In this document: positions 15,687 to 25,130 of the stretch, piece after piece | Layout of the letters: each line of letters opens with the position of its first letter | Position numbering within the stretch: position 1 is the stretch's first letter | NCBI RefSeq assembly: GCF_003789055.1 | Contig: NZ_ML119088.1 | Coordinates: 62,001 to 126,000 of the forward strand | DNA from: Histidinibacterium lentulum | GTDB taxonomy: Bacteria > Pseudomonadota > Alphaproteobacteria > Rhodobacterales > Rhodobacteraceae | Reading direction: 5' to 3' | Length of the DNA: 64,000 bases | Made by a program: the position numbers and the translations under genes | Notes under the pieces: generated by a model | What the model was told of the DNA's origin: nothing | Seen by the model: only the letters and a program-made list of their open reading frames with translations | Database searches by the model: none

Positions 15687-17042
15687 TCACGGACCGAAGG
15701 GCTGGGGTGCCGCCGTGTCGTCGGGCCGGGTGCGGGCAATGGCGATGCCGAAGGTCAGGATGCCGAGCCGCCCGGCCGTCATCAGGACGATGACGAGGAT
15801 CTTGCCCGGCTCGCTGAGAGCGCCGGTCAGACCCATGGACAGGCCCACGGTGCTCATGGCCGAGACCGCCTCGAAGAGGATGTGCTCGAAGGCGGCGCCG
15901 GCCTCGGTCGCGGCCAGCAGCCCGGACGCCACGACGAGAAAACCGATGTAGTACGCGAATGTCGCGGTGGCTGTGCGCATCTTCTCCGCTGGCACGCGGT
16001 GACCGAAGAGTAGCACGTCGCGCCGCCCACGCAGTGTGCAGCGCACCAGTGCAAAGAGCGTGGCAAAGGCGGTTGTCTTGATGCCGCCGCCCGTTCCGGC
16101 AGGCGAGGCGCCGACGACCATAAGCACCAGCAGCACCATGATCGAGGGAACGGCGAGGTTGCCAATGGGAACAGTGTTGAACCCCACAGTGGTGGCCGCG
16201 GTCATCGCCTGGAAGAAGGCGGCAAGGAGGCGCGCGTCCCATGGCAGGACCGCCACCGTAGGTTCGAAGAGTGCGAGCAGAACCGTGCCCGCGCCGATCA
16301 GCGCCAGGGTGACGGACACGATGATCCGCGTTGTGAACCCGAAGGAGACCCGGCGCCGGAGGAGGGTGCGCCAGATATCGACGGCGATGAGAAACCCCAT
16401 CGCCCCGAGGATCGAGAGCGCCGCGACGGTCAGCGAGACGCCCGGATGCGCGACGTAGCCTTCGAGGCTGGTCGCGAAGAGCGAGAATCCGGCTGTGCAG
16501 AAGGCTGAGACCGAGTGGAAGATCGCCGCCCAGAGGGGGCTTTCGACACCCGCCCTGAGGAACATCGGGTAGAGGATCGCGGCGCCGGCGGCCTCGACCA
16601 GGAAGGTGAAGAGGAAGACGGCCCGCAGGAAGGCGCCAATGCTGACCGGCGAGGGAAGCTCGAAGGCGGCGCGCGCCGCGGCCTCGCGGCGGCGCGAGAT
16701 GCGGTGCTGCACGACGAGGAGCGCGACCGAGCCGATGGTCATGTAGCCGAGACCGCCGAGCTGGATCAGCGCAAGGATCACGATCTCCCCGAAGAACGTG
16801 AAGCTGCTGCCCGGATCGACAGTCACGAGTCCCGTCGTGGACACCGCGGACGTCGCGATGAAGAGGGCGTCGAGCGGCGCCACCGGGCCGGACTGCGCGA
16901 CCGGCAGCATCAGAAGGCCCCAGCCCACCGCCGCATAGAAGAGATACCCGAGGAGAAGGATGCGGGCGGGGCGGTCAGCGATGCGCGCGCGCCATCCGGT
17001 GCGCGGCACGGAAAGGCCGCGGCCCGGCTCTGATTTTCTCAT
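15687..17042 (-). CDS. TrkH/KtrB family potassium uptake protein
   Basis: A 451-residue ion-conducting subunit of a Ktr/Trk-type K+ uptake system. Selectivity-loop elements recur (AVSTTGLVTVD, SVSAFCTAGFSLF, AATTVGFNTVPIG and AMSTVGLSMG), corresponding to the four M1-P-M2 repeats. About ten membrane helices are apparent, and GLGYMTIGSVAL is typical of the KtrB branch. The GAGGGACACAGG ribosome site precedes the ATG at 17042. No KtrA/TrkA regulatory subunit is next to it, so its partner must be encoded elsewhere. The upstream neighbour topA points the same way but is 150 bp off. Confidence 0.92.
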   Translation of the reverse strand: MRKSEPGRGLSVPRTGWRARIADRPARILLLGYLFYAAVGWGLLMLPVAQSGPVAPLDALFIATSAVSTTGLVTVDPGSSFTFFGEIVILALIQLGGLGYMTIGSVALLVVQHRISRRREAAARAAFELPSPVSIGAFLRAVFLFTFLVEAAGAAILYPMFLRAGVESPLWAAIFHSVSAFCTAGFSLFATSLEGYVAHPGVSLTVAALSILGAMGFLIAVDIWRTLLRRRVSFGFTTRIIVSVTLALIGAGTVLLALFEPTVAVLPWDARLLAAFFQAMTAATTVGFNTVPIGNLAVPSIMVLLVLMVVGASPAGTGGGIKTTAFATLFALVRCTLRGRRDVLLFGHRVPAEKMRTATATFAYYIGFLVVASGLLAATEAGAAFEHILFEAVSAMSTVGLSMGLTGALSEPGKILVIVLMTAGRLGILTFGIAIARTRPDDTAAPQPFGP

Positions 17043-17192
17043 CCTGTGTCCCTCGGGGTCAAGCGCCGATGAACGCCGTCACCCCGGGTGCGGTTCCGTG
17101 GTCCGCCGCCGGGACACGAGGCGTTGCAGGGATGGGCCGAGACCTGGCCCAGGAACGGGCTCTGGCCCCAGGCCGAGGCCGGCGCGCGGAAC

Positions 17193-19880
17193 CTACTTGC
17201 CGGCCGCCGTCTTGCGAGTGGCGGACTTCGACTTGGCCGCCGTCGTCTTCTTCGCCGCGGGTTTCTTGGCCGCGGCCTTCTTTGCCGGGGCCTTCTTGGC
17301 GGCGGGCTTCTTCTTGCCGGACTTCGCGGCCTTCTCGGCGATGAGGTCGACCGCCTGCGCCAGCGTCAGGTCTTCGGGCGTGATGCCGTCGGGAAGCGTG
17401 GCGTTGACCTTCTCCCACTTGACGTAAGGACCGTAGCGGCCCTCCATGACGTTCACCGGCCCGCCTGCCTCGGGGTGCTCGCCCAGCTCGCGCAGAGGCT
17501 TGGCGGCCTGACCACGGCCCCGGCCCGGGTTCGCGCGTTTCTGGGCCAGAAGCTCCACCGCGCGGTTCATGCCGATCTCGAAGACATCGGCGGGGTCCTT
17601 GAGGTTGGCGTAGACGGGTTTCTCCTCGTCCGGTCTCTGGTGCATTAGGAACGGGCCGAAGCGGCCGAAATTGGCCTTGATGGGCTGGCCGTCCTCGGGG
17701 TGAAGGCCCACCTCGCGCGGGAGCGACAGCAGGAGGAGCGCCTTGTCGAGGTCCATCTCCTCGGCCTTCCAGCCCCTGGGGAGCGAGGCACGGGGCGGCT
17801 TCTTGTTGTCCTCGGTGACCTCGCCGCGCTGGACGTAGGGGCCGAAGCGGCCGGAGCGGAGGCTGATCTCGTCGCCATTGTCCTCGCCCAGAATGCGGTC
17901 GCCCTGTTCGGCGGCGTCCCCGCCGATGGGGCGGGTGTAGCGGCATTCGGGGTAGCGCGAGCAGCCGACGAAACCGCCGGTGCGGGAGGTCTTGAGGTGC
18001 AGGGAGCCCTGGCCGCAGAGCGGACATTCGCGCGGGTCGCGCCCGTCCTCGCGGGGGGGATAGAGCTGCGGGGCGAGGGCGTCGTCGAGGACGTCGAGCA
18101 CCTCTGCCACGCGCAGTTCGGAGGTGTCCTCGATCGCCTTGTGGAAGTCGCGCCAGAAGCTGGCGAGCAGGTCCTTGTAGTCGCGCCGGCCGCCGGAGAC
18201 GTCGTCGAGGCTGTCCTCCAGCTGGGCGGTGAAGTCGTAGCCGACGTAGCGGCGGAAGAAGTTCAGGAGGAAGATGGTGACGATCCGGCCCTTGTCCTGG
18301 GGGATCAGGCGGTTCTGGTCCTTGCGGACGTAGTCGCGGTCCTGGATCGTCGTCAGCACGCTGGCGTAGGTGGAGGGGCGGCCGATGCCGAGCTCCTCCA
18401 TCTTCTTGACGAGCGTGGCCTCGGTGTACCGAGGCGGCGGCTGGGTGTGGTGCTGCTGGCCGAGGACGGCGCCGTTGTCGGAGAGGAGGGCGGCGGAGGG
18501 CGTTTCGGCGGTGGCCTTTGCGTGGGCGTCGCGCAGGGCGTTTTCCGCGAAGCGGGCGGGCTCGCCCTCGGCGATCTGGGGCAGGCGGTTGCCCTCGTCC
18601 TCGGGGTCCTCGTCGCGGCCTTCCTCGTAGACGGCGAGAAAGCCGTCGAAGAGCACGACCTGGCCGGTGGCGCGCAGGCGGACCTGGTCGTCGCGGCTGG
18701 CGATCTCCACCGTCGTGCGCTCGAGCCGGGCGGCGGCCATCTGGGAGGCGACGGTGCGCTTCCAGATCAGGTCGTAGAGGCGGCGCTGGTCGGCGTCGGA
18801 CAGGCGCAGGTCGTCGGGGTGGGTGTCGGTGTCGGTGGGGCGGATGCACTCGTGCGCTTCCTGGGCGTTCTTGGCCTTGTTCTTGTACATCCGAGGGCTG
18901 TCGGGGACGTAGTCCTTGCCGAAGCGGGCGGCGATGGTGGCGCGGGCGGCGTGGACGGCCTCGGGGGCCATGTCGATGCCGTCGGTGCGCATGTAGGTGA
19001 TGAGCCCGGCCTCGTAGAGGCGCTGGGCCGCGGCCATGCATTGCTTGGCGCCCATGGAGAACTTGCGGCTGGCCTCCTGCTGGAGCGTGGAGGTCATGAA
19101 GGGCGGGGCGGGGTTGCGGCTGGTGGGTTTCGCCTCGACCGAGGCGACGGAGAGATCGCGGGAGGCGATGGCGGCGACGGCCATCTCGGCCTGCGTCGCA
19201 TCCTCGAGGCTGTGCCGGTCGATCTTGCGCCCCGCGAGCGACACGAGCCGGGCCTCGAAGGCCTGGCCGCGCGGGGTCTTCAGCATGGCGCGGACGGACC
19301 AGTATTCCTGCGGGCGGAAGGCTTCGATCTCCATCTCCCGCTCCACGACGAGGCGCAGGCAGACCGATTGCACGCGGCCCGCCGAGCGGGCGCCGGGCAG
19401 CTTGCGCCAGAGCACGGGGGAGAGATTGAAGCCGACGAGATAATCGAGGGCGCGGCGGGCGAGATAGGCCTCGACGAGGTCCCGGTCGACCTGGCGGGGG
19501 TTCTTCATCGCCTCGGTCACGGCCTGCTTCGTGATCGCGTTGAAGGTGACGCGGGAGACCTTGGTGTCCTTGCCGATGGCGCGACGCTTGGTCAGGGCCT
19601 CCTGGAGGTGCCAGGAGATCGCCTCGCCCTCGCGGTCGGGGTCGGTGGCGAGGATCAGCTCGGGGTCGCTTTTCAGGGAGTCGGCGATGGCGCGGACGTG
19701 CTTCTGGCTGTCGCTGCCGACCTCCCATTTCATCTCGAACCCCTGGTCGGGGTCCACGGAGCCGTCCTTGGCGGGCAGGTCCCGCACATGCCCGTAGGAG
19801 GCCAGCACGATGTAGTCGGAGCCCAGATACTTGTTGATTGTCTTGGCCTTGGCGGGCGACTCGACGACGACGACGGGCAT
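17193..19880 (-). CDS. topA: DNA topoisomerase I
   Basis: An 895-residue type IA topoisomerase. The N-terminal Toprim domain (MPVVVVESPAKAKTINKYL, with DPDREGEAISWH acidic metal site) is followed by the core domain. The catalytic Tyr lies in GRPSTYASVLTTIQDRDYV. One C4 zinc ribbon (CPLCGQGSLHL...GCSRYPECRY) and three Topo_C repeats (GRFGPYVQRGE, FGRFGPFLMHQ, EGRYGPYVKWE) come next. The last 50 residues are an extreme Lys/Ala-rich tail (AAKKAPAKKAAAKKPAAKK), histone-H1-like, which would add non-specific DNA binding. It is downstream of dprA on the same strand, a common alphaproteobacterial order. Confidence 0.98.
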   Translation of the reverse strand: MPVVVVESPAKAKTINKYLGSDYIVLASYGHVRDLPAKDGSVDPDQGFEMKWEVGSDSQKHVRAIADSLKSDPELILATDPDREGEAISWHLQEALTKRRAIGKDTKVSRVTFNAITKQAVTEAMKNPRQVDRDLVEAYLARRALDYLVGFNLSPVLWRKLPGARSAGRVQSVCLRLVVEREMEIEAFRPQEYWSVRAMLKTPRGQAFEARLVSLAGRKIDRHSLEDATQAEMAVAAIASRDLSVASVEAKPTSRNPAPPFMTSTLQQEASRKFSMGAKQCMAAAQRLYEAGLITYMRTDGIDMAPEAVHAARATIAARFGKDYVPDSPRMYKNKAKNAQEAHECIRPTDTDTHPDDLRLSDADQRRLYDLIWKRTVASQMAAARLERTTVEIASRDDQVRLRATGQVVLFDGFLAVYEEGRDEDPEDEGNRLPQIAEGEPARFAENALRDAHAKATAETPSAALLSDNGAVLGQQHHTQPPPRYTEATLVKKMEELGIGRPSTYASVLTTIQDRDYVRKDQNRLIPQDKGRIVTIFLLNFFRRYVGYDFTAQLEDSLDDVSGGRRDYKDLLASFWRDFHKAIEDTSELRVAEVLDVLDDALAPQLYPPREDGRDPRECPLCGQGSLHLKTSRTGGFVGCSRYPECRYTRPIGGDAAEQGDRILGEDNGDEISLRSGRFGPYVQRGEVTEDNKKPPRASLPRGWKAEEMDLDKALLLLSLPREVGLHPEDGQPIKANFGRFGPFLMHQRPDEEKPVYANLKDPADVFEIGMNRAVELLAQKRANPGRGRGQAAKPLRELGEHPEAGGPVNVMEGRYGPYVKWEKVNATLPDGITPEDLTLAQAVDLIAEKAAKSGKKKPAAKKAPAKKAAAKKPAAKKTTAAKSKSATRKTAAGK

Positions 19881-20088
19881 GGAGGCTCCTTGGGCAGAGG
19901 TCCGGACCGCGGGCGATCCGGCTCAAGGCGCCTAGATGTGTCGGGGCGGCGGGCAATGTCAATGCAGGGGCCGGCGGGTCGTCGCTCGCGCGTGCCGCGC
20001 ATCGCCCCGCCCGCCGTCCCGCGGGGCGCGGGACGGGTGACGGGGCGCGGAGCGGCGGGCGGGGACCCGGCCCGGAAGCGGCAGCGGG

Positions 20089-21291
20089 TCAGCCCAGGCG
20101 CGACAGGAAGCCGCCGGGCGTGCGCGCGATGCGGCCGTCGAGCTCGAGCTCGGTGAGGGCGGGCGTGACCTCTCCGGGGGCTGCGGCGAGATCGCGGATC
20201 AGCTGGTCCTCGGCCAGGGGCGACGGACCGAGCCGGTCGAGGATGCGGCGGTGGAGCGCCGCGACATCGCGCAGGAGGGGCCGCCGCTGCGGCGGCGGGG
20301 CGGGCGGCATCGCCGCTTGCGCCGGCGCGCCCTGTTCCAGCGGCAGGCGGGCCTGCCGGGGACCCGTATCGGCGGGGGAGAGGAGCGCCAGCACGTCCTC
20401 GGCCGAGCGCACGAGGGCCGCGCCGTCCCGGATCAGCCGGTTGCTGCCCGCGGCGCGGCCGTCCATCGGGTGACCGGGCACGGCGGCGACCTCCCGCCCC
20501 TGGTCGAGCGCGGTGCGGGCGGTGATGAGGGAGCCCGATCGTTCCGCCGCCTCGACCACGACGACCACCCCGGCGAGCCCCGAGACGATGCGGTTGCGGG
20601 CGGGGAAATGTCTGGCCCGAGGCTCCAGCCCCGGGGGCTGTTCGGTGAGAAGCAGTCCCTCCCGGGCGATGCTGTCCGACAGGCCCAGATTCTCGGGCGG
20701 ATAGACCACGTCGATGCCGCCCGCGAGAACCGCGACCGTCCCGGTCTCGAGCGCCGCGGCATGGGCGGCGGCGTCGATCCCCCGGGCAAGGCCCGAGACC
20801 ACCGCGATGCCGGCCGCGCCCAGGTCCGCCGCGAGCCGGCGCGCCATGCGCAGGCCGAGGGAGGAGGCGGAGCGCGCGCCCACCAGCGCCACCATCGGCC
20901 GGGCGAGGAGCGAGGTCCTGCCCCGGGTCCAGAGGAGCGGGGGCGCATCGACGATCCCCGCGAGGGCGGCGGGATAGTCCGGCGCGCCATGAAACAGCGG
21001 GACCGCCCCGGCGCGGCGGGCGGCGCGCAGTTCGGCCCCGGCCACGGCCGCGGGGCAGGGCCGGTAGTCGGGCACGCCCGCCTGGGCCGCGATCCCGGGC
21101 AGGGCCTCGAGCGCGGCGGCGGCGCTGCCGTGATCGGCGAGAAGGCGGTGAAAGGTCGTGGGTCCGACCCGGCGGGAGCGCAGCAGGCGGAGCCAGATCA
21201 GCCGATCCTCTTCCGTGGCGGGTGGGGTCCGGGGGGAAAGGGAAGAAGTCGGGTCCTCGGTCATCCGTCCGTCCGCCTGCTGCGCCCTCAC
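20089..21291 (-). CDS. dprA: DNA-processing protein DprA
   Basis: A 400-residue RecA loader that protects incoming single-stranded DNA in natural transformation; it is also linked in Rhodobacter to receiving DNA from gene transfer agents. The N-terminal SAM-like region (LIWLRLLRSRRVGPTTFHRL) is followed by the Rossmann-type core with MVALVGARSASSLGLRMAR and SGLARGIDAAAHAAAL. AVLAGGIDVVYPPEN, ARHFPARNRIVSGLA and VPGHPMDGRAAGSNRLIRDG complete it. A C-terminal winged-helix (about 330-400) is present. The initial MRAQQADGRMTEDPTSS may start at the inner Met. It lies 208 bp upstream of topA. Confidence 0.95.
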   Translation of the reverse strand: MRAQQADGRMTEDPTSSLSPRTPPATEEDRLIWLRLLRSRRVGPTTFHRLLADHGSAAAALEALPGIAAQAGVPDYRPCPAAVAGAELRAARRAGAVPLFHGAPDYPAALAGIVDAPPLLWTRGRTSLLARPMVALVGARSASSLGLRMARRLAADLGAAGIAVVSGLARGIDAAAHAAALETGTVAVLAGGIDVVYPPENLGLSDSIAREGLLLTEQPPGLEPRARHFPARNRIVSGLAGVVVVVEAAERSGSLITARTALDQGREVAAVPGHPMDGRAAGSNRLIRDGAALVRSAEDVLALLSPADTGPRQARLPLEQGAPAQAAMPPAPPPQRRPLLRDVAALHRRILDRLGPSPLAEDQLIRDLAAAPGEVTPALTELELDGRIARTPGGFLSRLG

Positions 21292-21356
21292 CCTGGACCG
21301 GGAAGGGTTAACGCCCGGTGAACGCGGGTCGGGCCCTCAGGGACGGGGGGCGGGGC

Positions 21357-22781
21357 TCATGCGCCCGATCCACCCACGGTCAGCCCGCCAATCAGGAGCG
21401 AGGGCTGGCCCACGCCCACGGGCACCCACTGGCCGGCCTTGCCGCAGTTTCCGATCCCGGGATCAAGGGCGAAATCGGTGCCGATGCCGCGGATCTTCTG
21501 CAGCGCGGTCGCGCCGTCGCCGATCAGCGTGGCGCCCTTCACGGGCGCGCCGACCTTGCCGTCCTTCACGCGGTAGGCCTCGGTGCAGGAGAAGACGAAC
21601 TTGCCGTTGGTGATGTCGACCTGCCCGCCGCCGAAGCCCACGGCGTAGATGCCGTCCTTGACCTCGGTCAGCAGGTCCGCGGGGTCGGTGGTTCCGGGGC
21701 GCATATACGTGTTGGTCATGCGCGGCATGGGGATATGGGCGAAGCTTTCCCGCCGGCCGTTGCCGGTGGTGCCCGTGCCCGTGAGCCGGCCGTTCTGCCG
21801 GTCCTGCATGTAGCCGACGAGGATGCCGTCCTCGATCAGCGTGGTGGCACGGGAGGGCGTGCCCTCGTCGTCGATGGAGATGGAGCCGCGGCGGTCCGGC
21901 AGGGTGCCGTCGTCGAGCACGGTCACGCCGGGTGCGGCGATGCGCTGGCCCATGAGCCCGGCGAAGGCGGAGGTGCCCTTGCGGTTGAAGTCGCCCTCGA
22001 GCCCGTGGCCGATGGCCTCGTGCAGCAGGATGCCGGGCCAGCCGGGGCCGAGGACCACGTCCATCACGCCCGCCGGCGCGGGCTCGGCGGAGAGATTGAC
22101 GAGGGCGATGCGCAGGGCCTCGCGGACGGCGGCCTGCCAGTGACCGGGCGCGATCAGCCCGGCAAGACCGTGCCGCCCGCCGCCGCCCGCGGTGCCGCCC
22201 TCGCGGCGGCCGTCCTGTTCCACGATCACCGACACGTTGAGCCGGGCCATCGGGCGGACATCGGTCACGACGGGACCTTCGGCGCGCAGGATCGCCACCT
22301 CCTGATGCGAGGCGGCGAGGGTGGCCGAGACCTGCACCACGCGGGGATCGAGGCCGCGCGCGAAGGCGTCGATCTCGCGCAGGATGTCGACCTTTCCGGG
22401 GAAGGTCGCGTCGAGCATCGGGTCGGCGTCGGTATAGAGCCTGCGGTTGGTCGCGGACGGCGCGGCGTCGAGGGTGCCCCCGCCATCGCCCACGGCCAGC
22501 CGCGCGGTGGCCACGGCCCGGCGCAGGGCGTGTTCGTCGAGCGTGGTCGAATGGGCGTATCCCGCCGCCTCGCCGCGCACGGCGCGAAGGCCGAATCCCT
22601 CTGCGGCGTCGTAGGAGGCGGTGCGCAGTCTACCGTCGTCGAAGGACAGGACCTCGGAGCGCCTCCGTTCGAGGAAGAGCTCGCCGTCGTCGGCGCCGGC
22701 CACGGCCTCGCGAACGAGGCTGCGGGCGGTGTCCTCGTCGAGGGCGGTCTCGAAGGGGCGGAAGGGGGTGGCTGCGGTCAT
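21357..22781 (-). CDS. tldD: Metalloprotease TldD
   Basis: A 474-residue subunit of the TldD/TldE heterodimeric protease, which degrades unfolded or modified peptides. The zinc site HEAIGHGLEGDFNRKGTSAF is intact, and the Cys/His region near IGNCGKAGQWVPV is typical of the C-terminus. It is transcribed away from ctaC; the 193-bp gap between them carries a perfect FNR-type palindrome 18 bases upstream of the tldD start. No tldE/pmbA lies in the window. Confidence 0.96.
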   Translation of the reverse strand: MTAATPFRPFETALDEDTARSLVREAVAGADDGELFLERRRSEVLSFDDGRLRTASYDAAEGFGLRAVRGEAAGYAHSTTLDEHALRRAVATARLAVGDGGGTLDAAPSATNRRLYTDADPMLDATFPGKVDILREIDAFARGLDPRVVQVSATLAASHQEVAILRAEGPVVTDVRPMARLNVSVIVEQDGRREGGTAGGGGRHGLAGLIAPGHWQAAVREALRIALVNLSAEPAPAGVMDVVLGPGWPGILLHEAIGHGLEGDFNRKGTSAFAGLMGQRIAAPGVTVLDDGTLPDRRGSISIDDEGTPSRATTLIEDGILVGYMQDRQNGRLTGTGTTGNGRRESFAHIPMPRMTNTYMRPGTTDPADLLTEVKDGIYAVGFGGGQVDITNGKFVFSCTEAYRVKDGKVGAPVKGATLIGDGATALQKIRGIGTDFALDPGIGNCGKAGQWVPVGVGQPSLLIGGLTVGGSGA

Positions 22782-22794
22782 GGAGGCTCCGTCT

Positions 22795-22816
22795 GTCCTT
22801 GATCCAGATCAAGGCG
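22795..22816. promoter_or_regulatory. Perfect FNR/FnrL-type site between tldD and ctaC
   Basis: CCTTGATCCAGATCAAGG (22797-22814) contains the full FNR consensus TTGAT-N4-ATCAA at 22799-22812. It is about 163 bp upstream of ctaC and 18 bp upstream of the tldD start codon. Rhodobacterales use FnrL, an oxygen-sensing Fe-S regulator with this recognition sequence. Which gene it controls, and in which direction, cannot be read from the sequence. Confidence 0.8.
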
Positions 22817-22974
22817 ATGGTCAGTTTGACGCGGGCGGGTGCGCTTGTCTGGGCCTCCACGATATGGGATGACCCGCGCCGGAGACAACGGCCCGGCAGC
22901 CCCGGGTCCCGTGCGCGGCCCCCGGACGGCCCGAGAGGCCCCGGAGCGCGCCGCCCGCAGCGAGAGGGACAGAC

Positions 22975-23847
22975 ATGTCGATCACCAGTTTCGCCCGGCG
23001 CAGCCTCGCGGCCCTTGCCGCAACCCTTGCCGGAGGCTCCGCCGCCATGGCGCAGGAGGCAGACGCCCTGACCGAGGGCCTGCCGGTCATCGGCATGCCG
23101 ACGCCGGGGGGCCTCGGTTTCCAGGCCGCGGCGACGGAGCTGGCGCGCGACCTTCAGTGGCTCGACGGGATGCTGCTGGTGATCATCACGGCGATCACGC
23201 TCTTCGTGCTGGCGCTGCTGACCTGGGTGATCCTGCGCTACAACGCGGGCCGGAACCCGAACCCGGCGAGCTTCACCCACAATTCGCCGCTGGAGGTGGC
23301 CTGGACGGTGGTGCCCATCGTCATCCTCGTCTTCATCGGCGCCTTCTCGCTGCCGGTCCTGTTCAAGCAGCAGGAGATCCCGGAGGGCGACGTCCACATC
23401 AAGGTCACCGGCTACCAGTGGTACTGGGGCTACGAATACGTGGACGAGGGCATCTATTTCGACAGTTTCATGATCGGCTACGGCGAGGGCAACCTGAACC
23501 CGGAGATCGAGGCGGAGCTGGCGGATTACGGCTATGGCGCGGAGCATTTCCTGCTGGCCACCGACACCGCCGTCGTCGTGCCCGTGGGCGCCACGGTGGT
23601 GATGACCGTGACCGGCGGCGACGTGATCCATTCCTGGACGATCCCCGCCTTCGGCGTGAAGCAGGACGCGGTTCCGGGCCGGCTGGCCGAGCTGTGGTTC
23701 TCCGCAGACCGCGAGGGCGTCTATTTCGGCCAGTGCTCCGAGCTCTGCGGCAAGGACCATGCCTACATGCCGATCACCGTGAAGGTGGTCAGCCCCGAGG
23801 TCTACGAGCAGTGGCTCGAGCTGGCGCGGGTCGAGTACCCGGTGTGA
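22975..23847 (+). CDS. ctaC: Cytochrome c oxidase subunit II
   Basis: A 290-residue CuA-bearing subunit of an aa3-type oxidase that receives electrons from cytochrome c. A signal peptide ending AAMAQEA is followed by two membrane helices (about 55-80 and 100-120). The periplasmic cupredoxin domain carries [10 protein letters not shown] and the CuA ligands in DVIHSW and [15 protein letters not shown]. It heads the operon ctaC-ctaB-orf-ctaG-ctaE-surf1. Subunit I (ctaD) is not in the window, as is usual in Rhodobacterales. Confidence 0.98.
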   Translation: MSITSFARRSLAALAATLAGGSAAMAQEADALTEGLPVIGMPTPGGLGFQAAATELARDLQWLDGMLLVIITAITLFVLALLTWVILRYNAGRNPNPASFTHNSPLEVAWTVVPIVILVFIGAFSLPVLFKQQEIPEGDVHIKVTGYQWYWGYEYVDEGIYFDSFMIGYGEGNLNPEIEAELADYGYGAEHFLLATDTAVVVPVGATVVMTVTGGDVIHSWTIPAFGVKQDAVPGRLAELWFSADREGVYFGQCSELCGKDHAYMPITVKVVSPEVYEQWLELARVEYPV

Positions 23848-23865
23848 CTGTGAGGCCGGGGACGC

Positions 23866-23884
23866 GGCGGGGCGACGCCCCGCC
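23866..23884 (+). terminator. GC-rich hairpin between ctaC and ctaB
   Basis: GGCGGGGCG-A-CGCCCCGCC is a perfect inverted repeat starting 19 bases after the ctaC stop; a second weaker one (GCCGGG...CCCGGC, 23911-23930) follows. No U-tract follows, so it more likely stabilises the ctaC mRNA or sets the ctaC/ctaB ratio than ends transcription. Confidence 0.5.
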
Positions 23885-23947
23885 CTGCGCCCGGATGAAC
23901 GAAAGAGACGCCGGGTACGTTTGCCCGGCATGATGCGAGACCCGAAG

Positions 23948-24883
23948 ATGAGCGACCTGTCCGCCAGCGAGACCCGGGGCTACGAGCCGACGCTGGGCGA
24001 TTACTTTGCCCTGCTGAAGCCGCGGGTGATGTCGCTCGTCGTGTTCACGGCCCTTGTCGGCCTCCTGGTGGCGCCGGTGTCGATGCATCCGGTCGAGGCC
24101 GCCATCGCGATCCTGTGCATCGCGGTGGGGGCGGGCGCCTCGGGGGCGCTCAACATGTGGTGGGACGCCGATATCGACGCGGCGATGCGGCGCACGGCGA
24201 AGCGGCCGATTCCCTCGGGCCGCGTCGCGCCGGGCGAGGCGCTGGGCCTGGGCCTTGCCCTTTCGGGCTTCTCGGTCGTGCTGCTGGGGCTGGCGGCGAA
24301 CTGGATGGCGGCGGCGATCCTCGCCTTCACGATCTTCTTCTACGCCGTCGTCTATTCGATGTGGCTGAAGCGCTCGACGCCACAGAACATCGTGATCGGC
24401 GGCGCCGCGGGGGCATTTCCGCCGCTCTTGGGCTGGGTCTGCGCCACGGGGTCGATGAGCGTCGAGGCCTGGCTGATGTTCGCGCTGATCTTCATGTGGA
24501 CGCCGCCGCATTTCTGGGCGCTCGCGCTCTTCGTGAAGACCGATTACGGCGACGCGGGCGTGCCGATGCTGACCGAGACACACGGTCGGCGCGTCACGCG
24601 CATCCATGTTCTGGGCTACACGCTGCTTCTGGTGCCTGTGGCGGTGGCGATCGGCTTCACCTCCATCGGCGGGCCGCTGTATCTCGCGCTGTCGGTGGTG
24701 CTCAACGCGCGGTTCCTGTGGGGCGCGGTGCAGGTCTGGCGCCGGGACGAGGGCGCGGCCGAGGGCGATTCCTACGCAACGGAAAAGGGTCTCTTCCGGC
24801 AGAGCCTGTGGTATCTTTTCCTCCACTTCGGGGCGCTCCTCGCCGAGGCGAGCCTCGCCCCCTTCGGCCTTGGAGGCTGGTGA
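23948..24883 (+). CDS. ctaB: Protoheme IX farnesyltransferase (heme O synthase)
   Basis: A 311-residue UbiA-family membrane enzyme that adds farnesyl to heme B, giving heme O for the oxidase. It has LKPRVMSLVVFTALVGLLVA, the first Asp-rich motif NMWWDADIDAAMRRTAKRPI, the WTPPHFWALAL signature, and about eight or nine helices. The start is uncertain: TTG 23921, ATG 23930, 23933 and 23948 are all in frame. The last (MSDLSASETRGYEPTLGDY) best matches family starts and is used here. It is followed two bases later by the small gene at 24885. Confidence 0.95.
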   Translation: MSDLSASETRGYEPTLGDYFALLKPRVMSLVVFTALVGLLVAPVSMHPVEAAIAILCIAVGAGASGALNMWWDADIDAAMRRTAKRPIPSGRVAPGEALGLGLALSGFSVVLLGLAANWMAAAILAFTIFFYAVVYSMWLKRSTPQNIVIGGAAGAFPPLLGWVCATGSMSVEAWLMFALIFMWTPPHFWALALFVKTDYGDAGVPMLTETHGRRVTRIHVLGYTLLLVPVAVAIGFTSIGGPLYLALSVVLNARFLWGAVQVWRRDEGAAEGDSYATEKGLFRQSLWYLFLHFGALLAEASLAPFGLGGW

Positions 24884-24884
24884 C

Positions 24885-25130
24885 ATGACGATACGGGTCG
24901 AACACGAACTGCACGACCGCCGCCGCGGGCGGAATACCGGTGTGGGGCTGATCCTCGTCGGGGTCGTGGGAATCGTCTTTGCGCTGACGGTGGTCAAGGT
25001 GCTGAACCTCGAGGAGATCGCGCAATTCGAGCGGTTCGACCATGTCGCCCGCCCGCAGATCGACCCGGCGGTTCAGGACGCGATGCGCGCCGCCGCGGAG
25101 GCGCGGGCAGCGGAGGAGGCCGTGGAATGA
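24885..25130 (+). CDS. Small single-span membrane protein of the cytochrome oxidase operon
   Basis: An 81-residue protein with a charged N-terminus (MTIRVEHELHDRRRGRNTG), one membrane helix (VGLILVGVVGIVFALTVVKV) and an acidic/Ala-rich tail. A short membrane protein at exactly this place, between ctaB and ctaG, is conserved in Rhodobacterales oxidase operons (CoxF-like). It starts 1 base after the ctaB stop and overlaps ctaG by four bases, so it is translationally coupled to both. A role in oxidase assembly is inferred from position. Confidence 0.85.
   Translation: MTIRVEHELHDRRRGRNTGVGLILVGVVGIVFALTVVKVLNLEEIAQFERFDHVARPQIDPAVQDAMRAAAEARAAEEAVE

Noticed and set aside
17059-19962. A 967-codon minus-strand frame over topA
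   Set aside because: It is a frame-shifted shadow of topA, Arg/Pro-rich, with no recognisable domain, whereas the adjacent frame is a complete topoisomerase I.
22826-22854. A sigma-70 promoter with TTGACG as -35 upstream of ctaC
   Set aside because: No acceptable -10 hexamer occurs 16-18 bases downstream.
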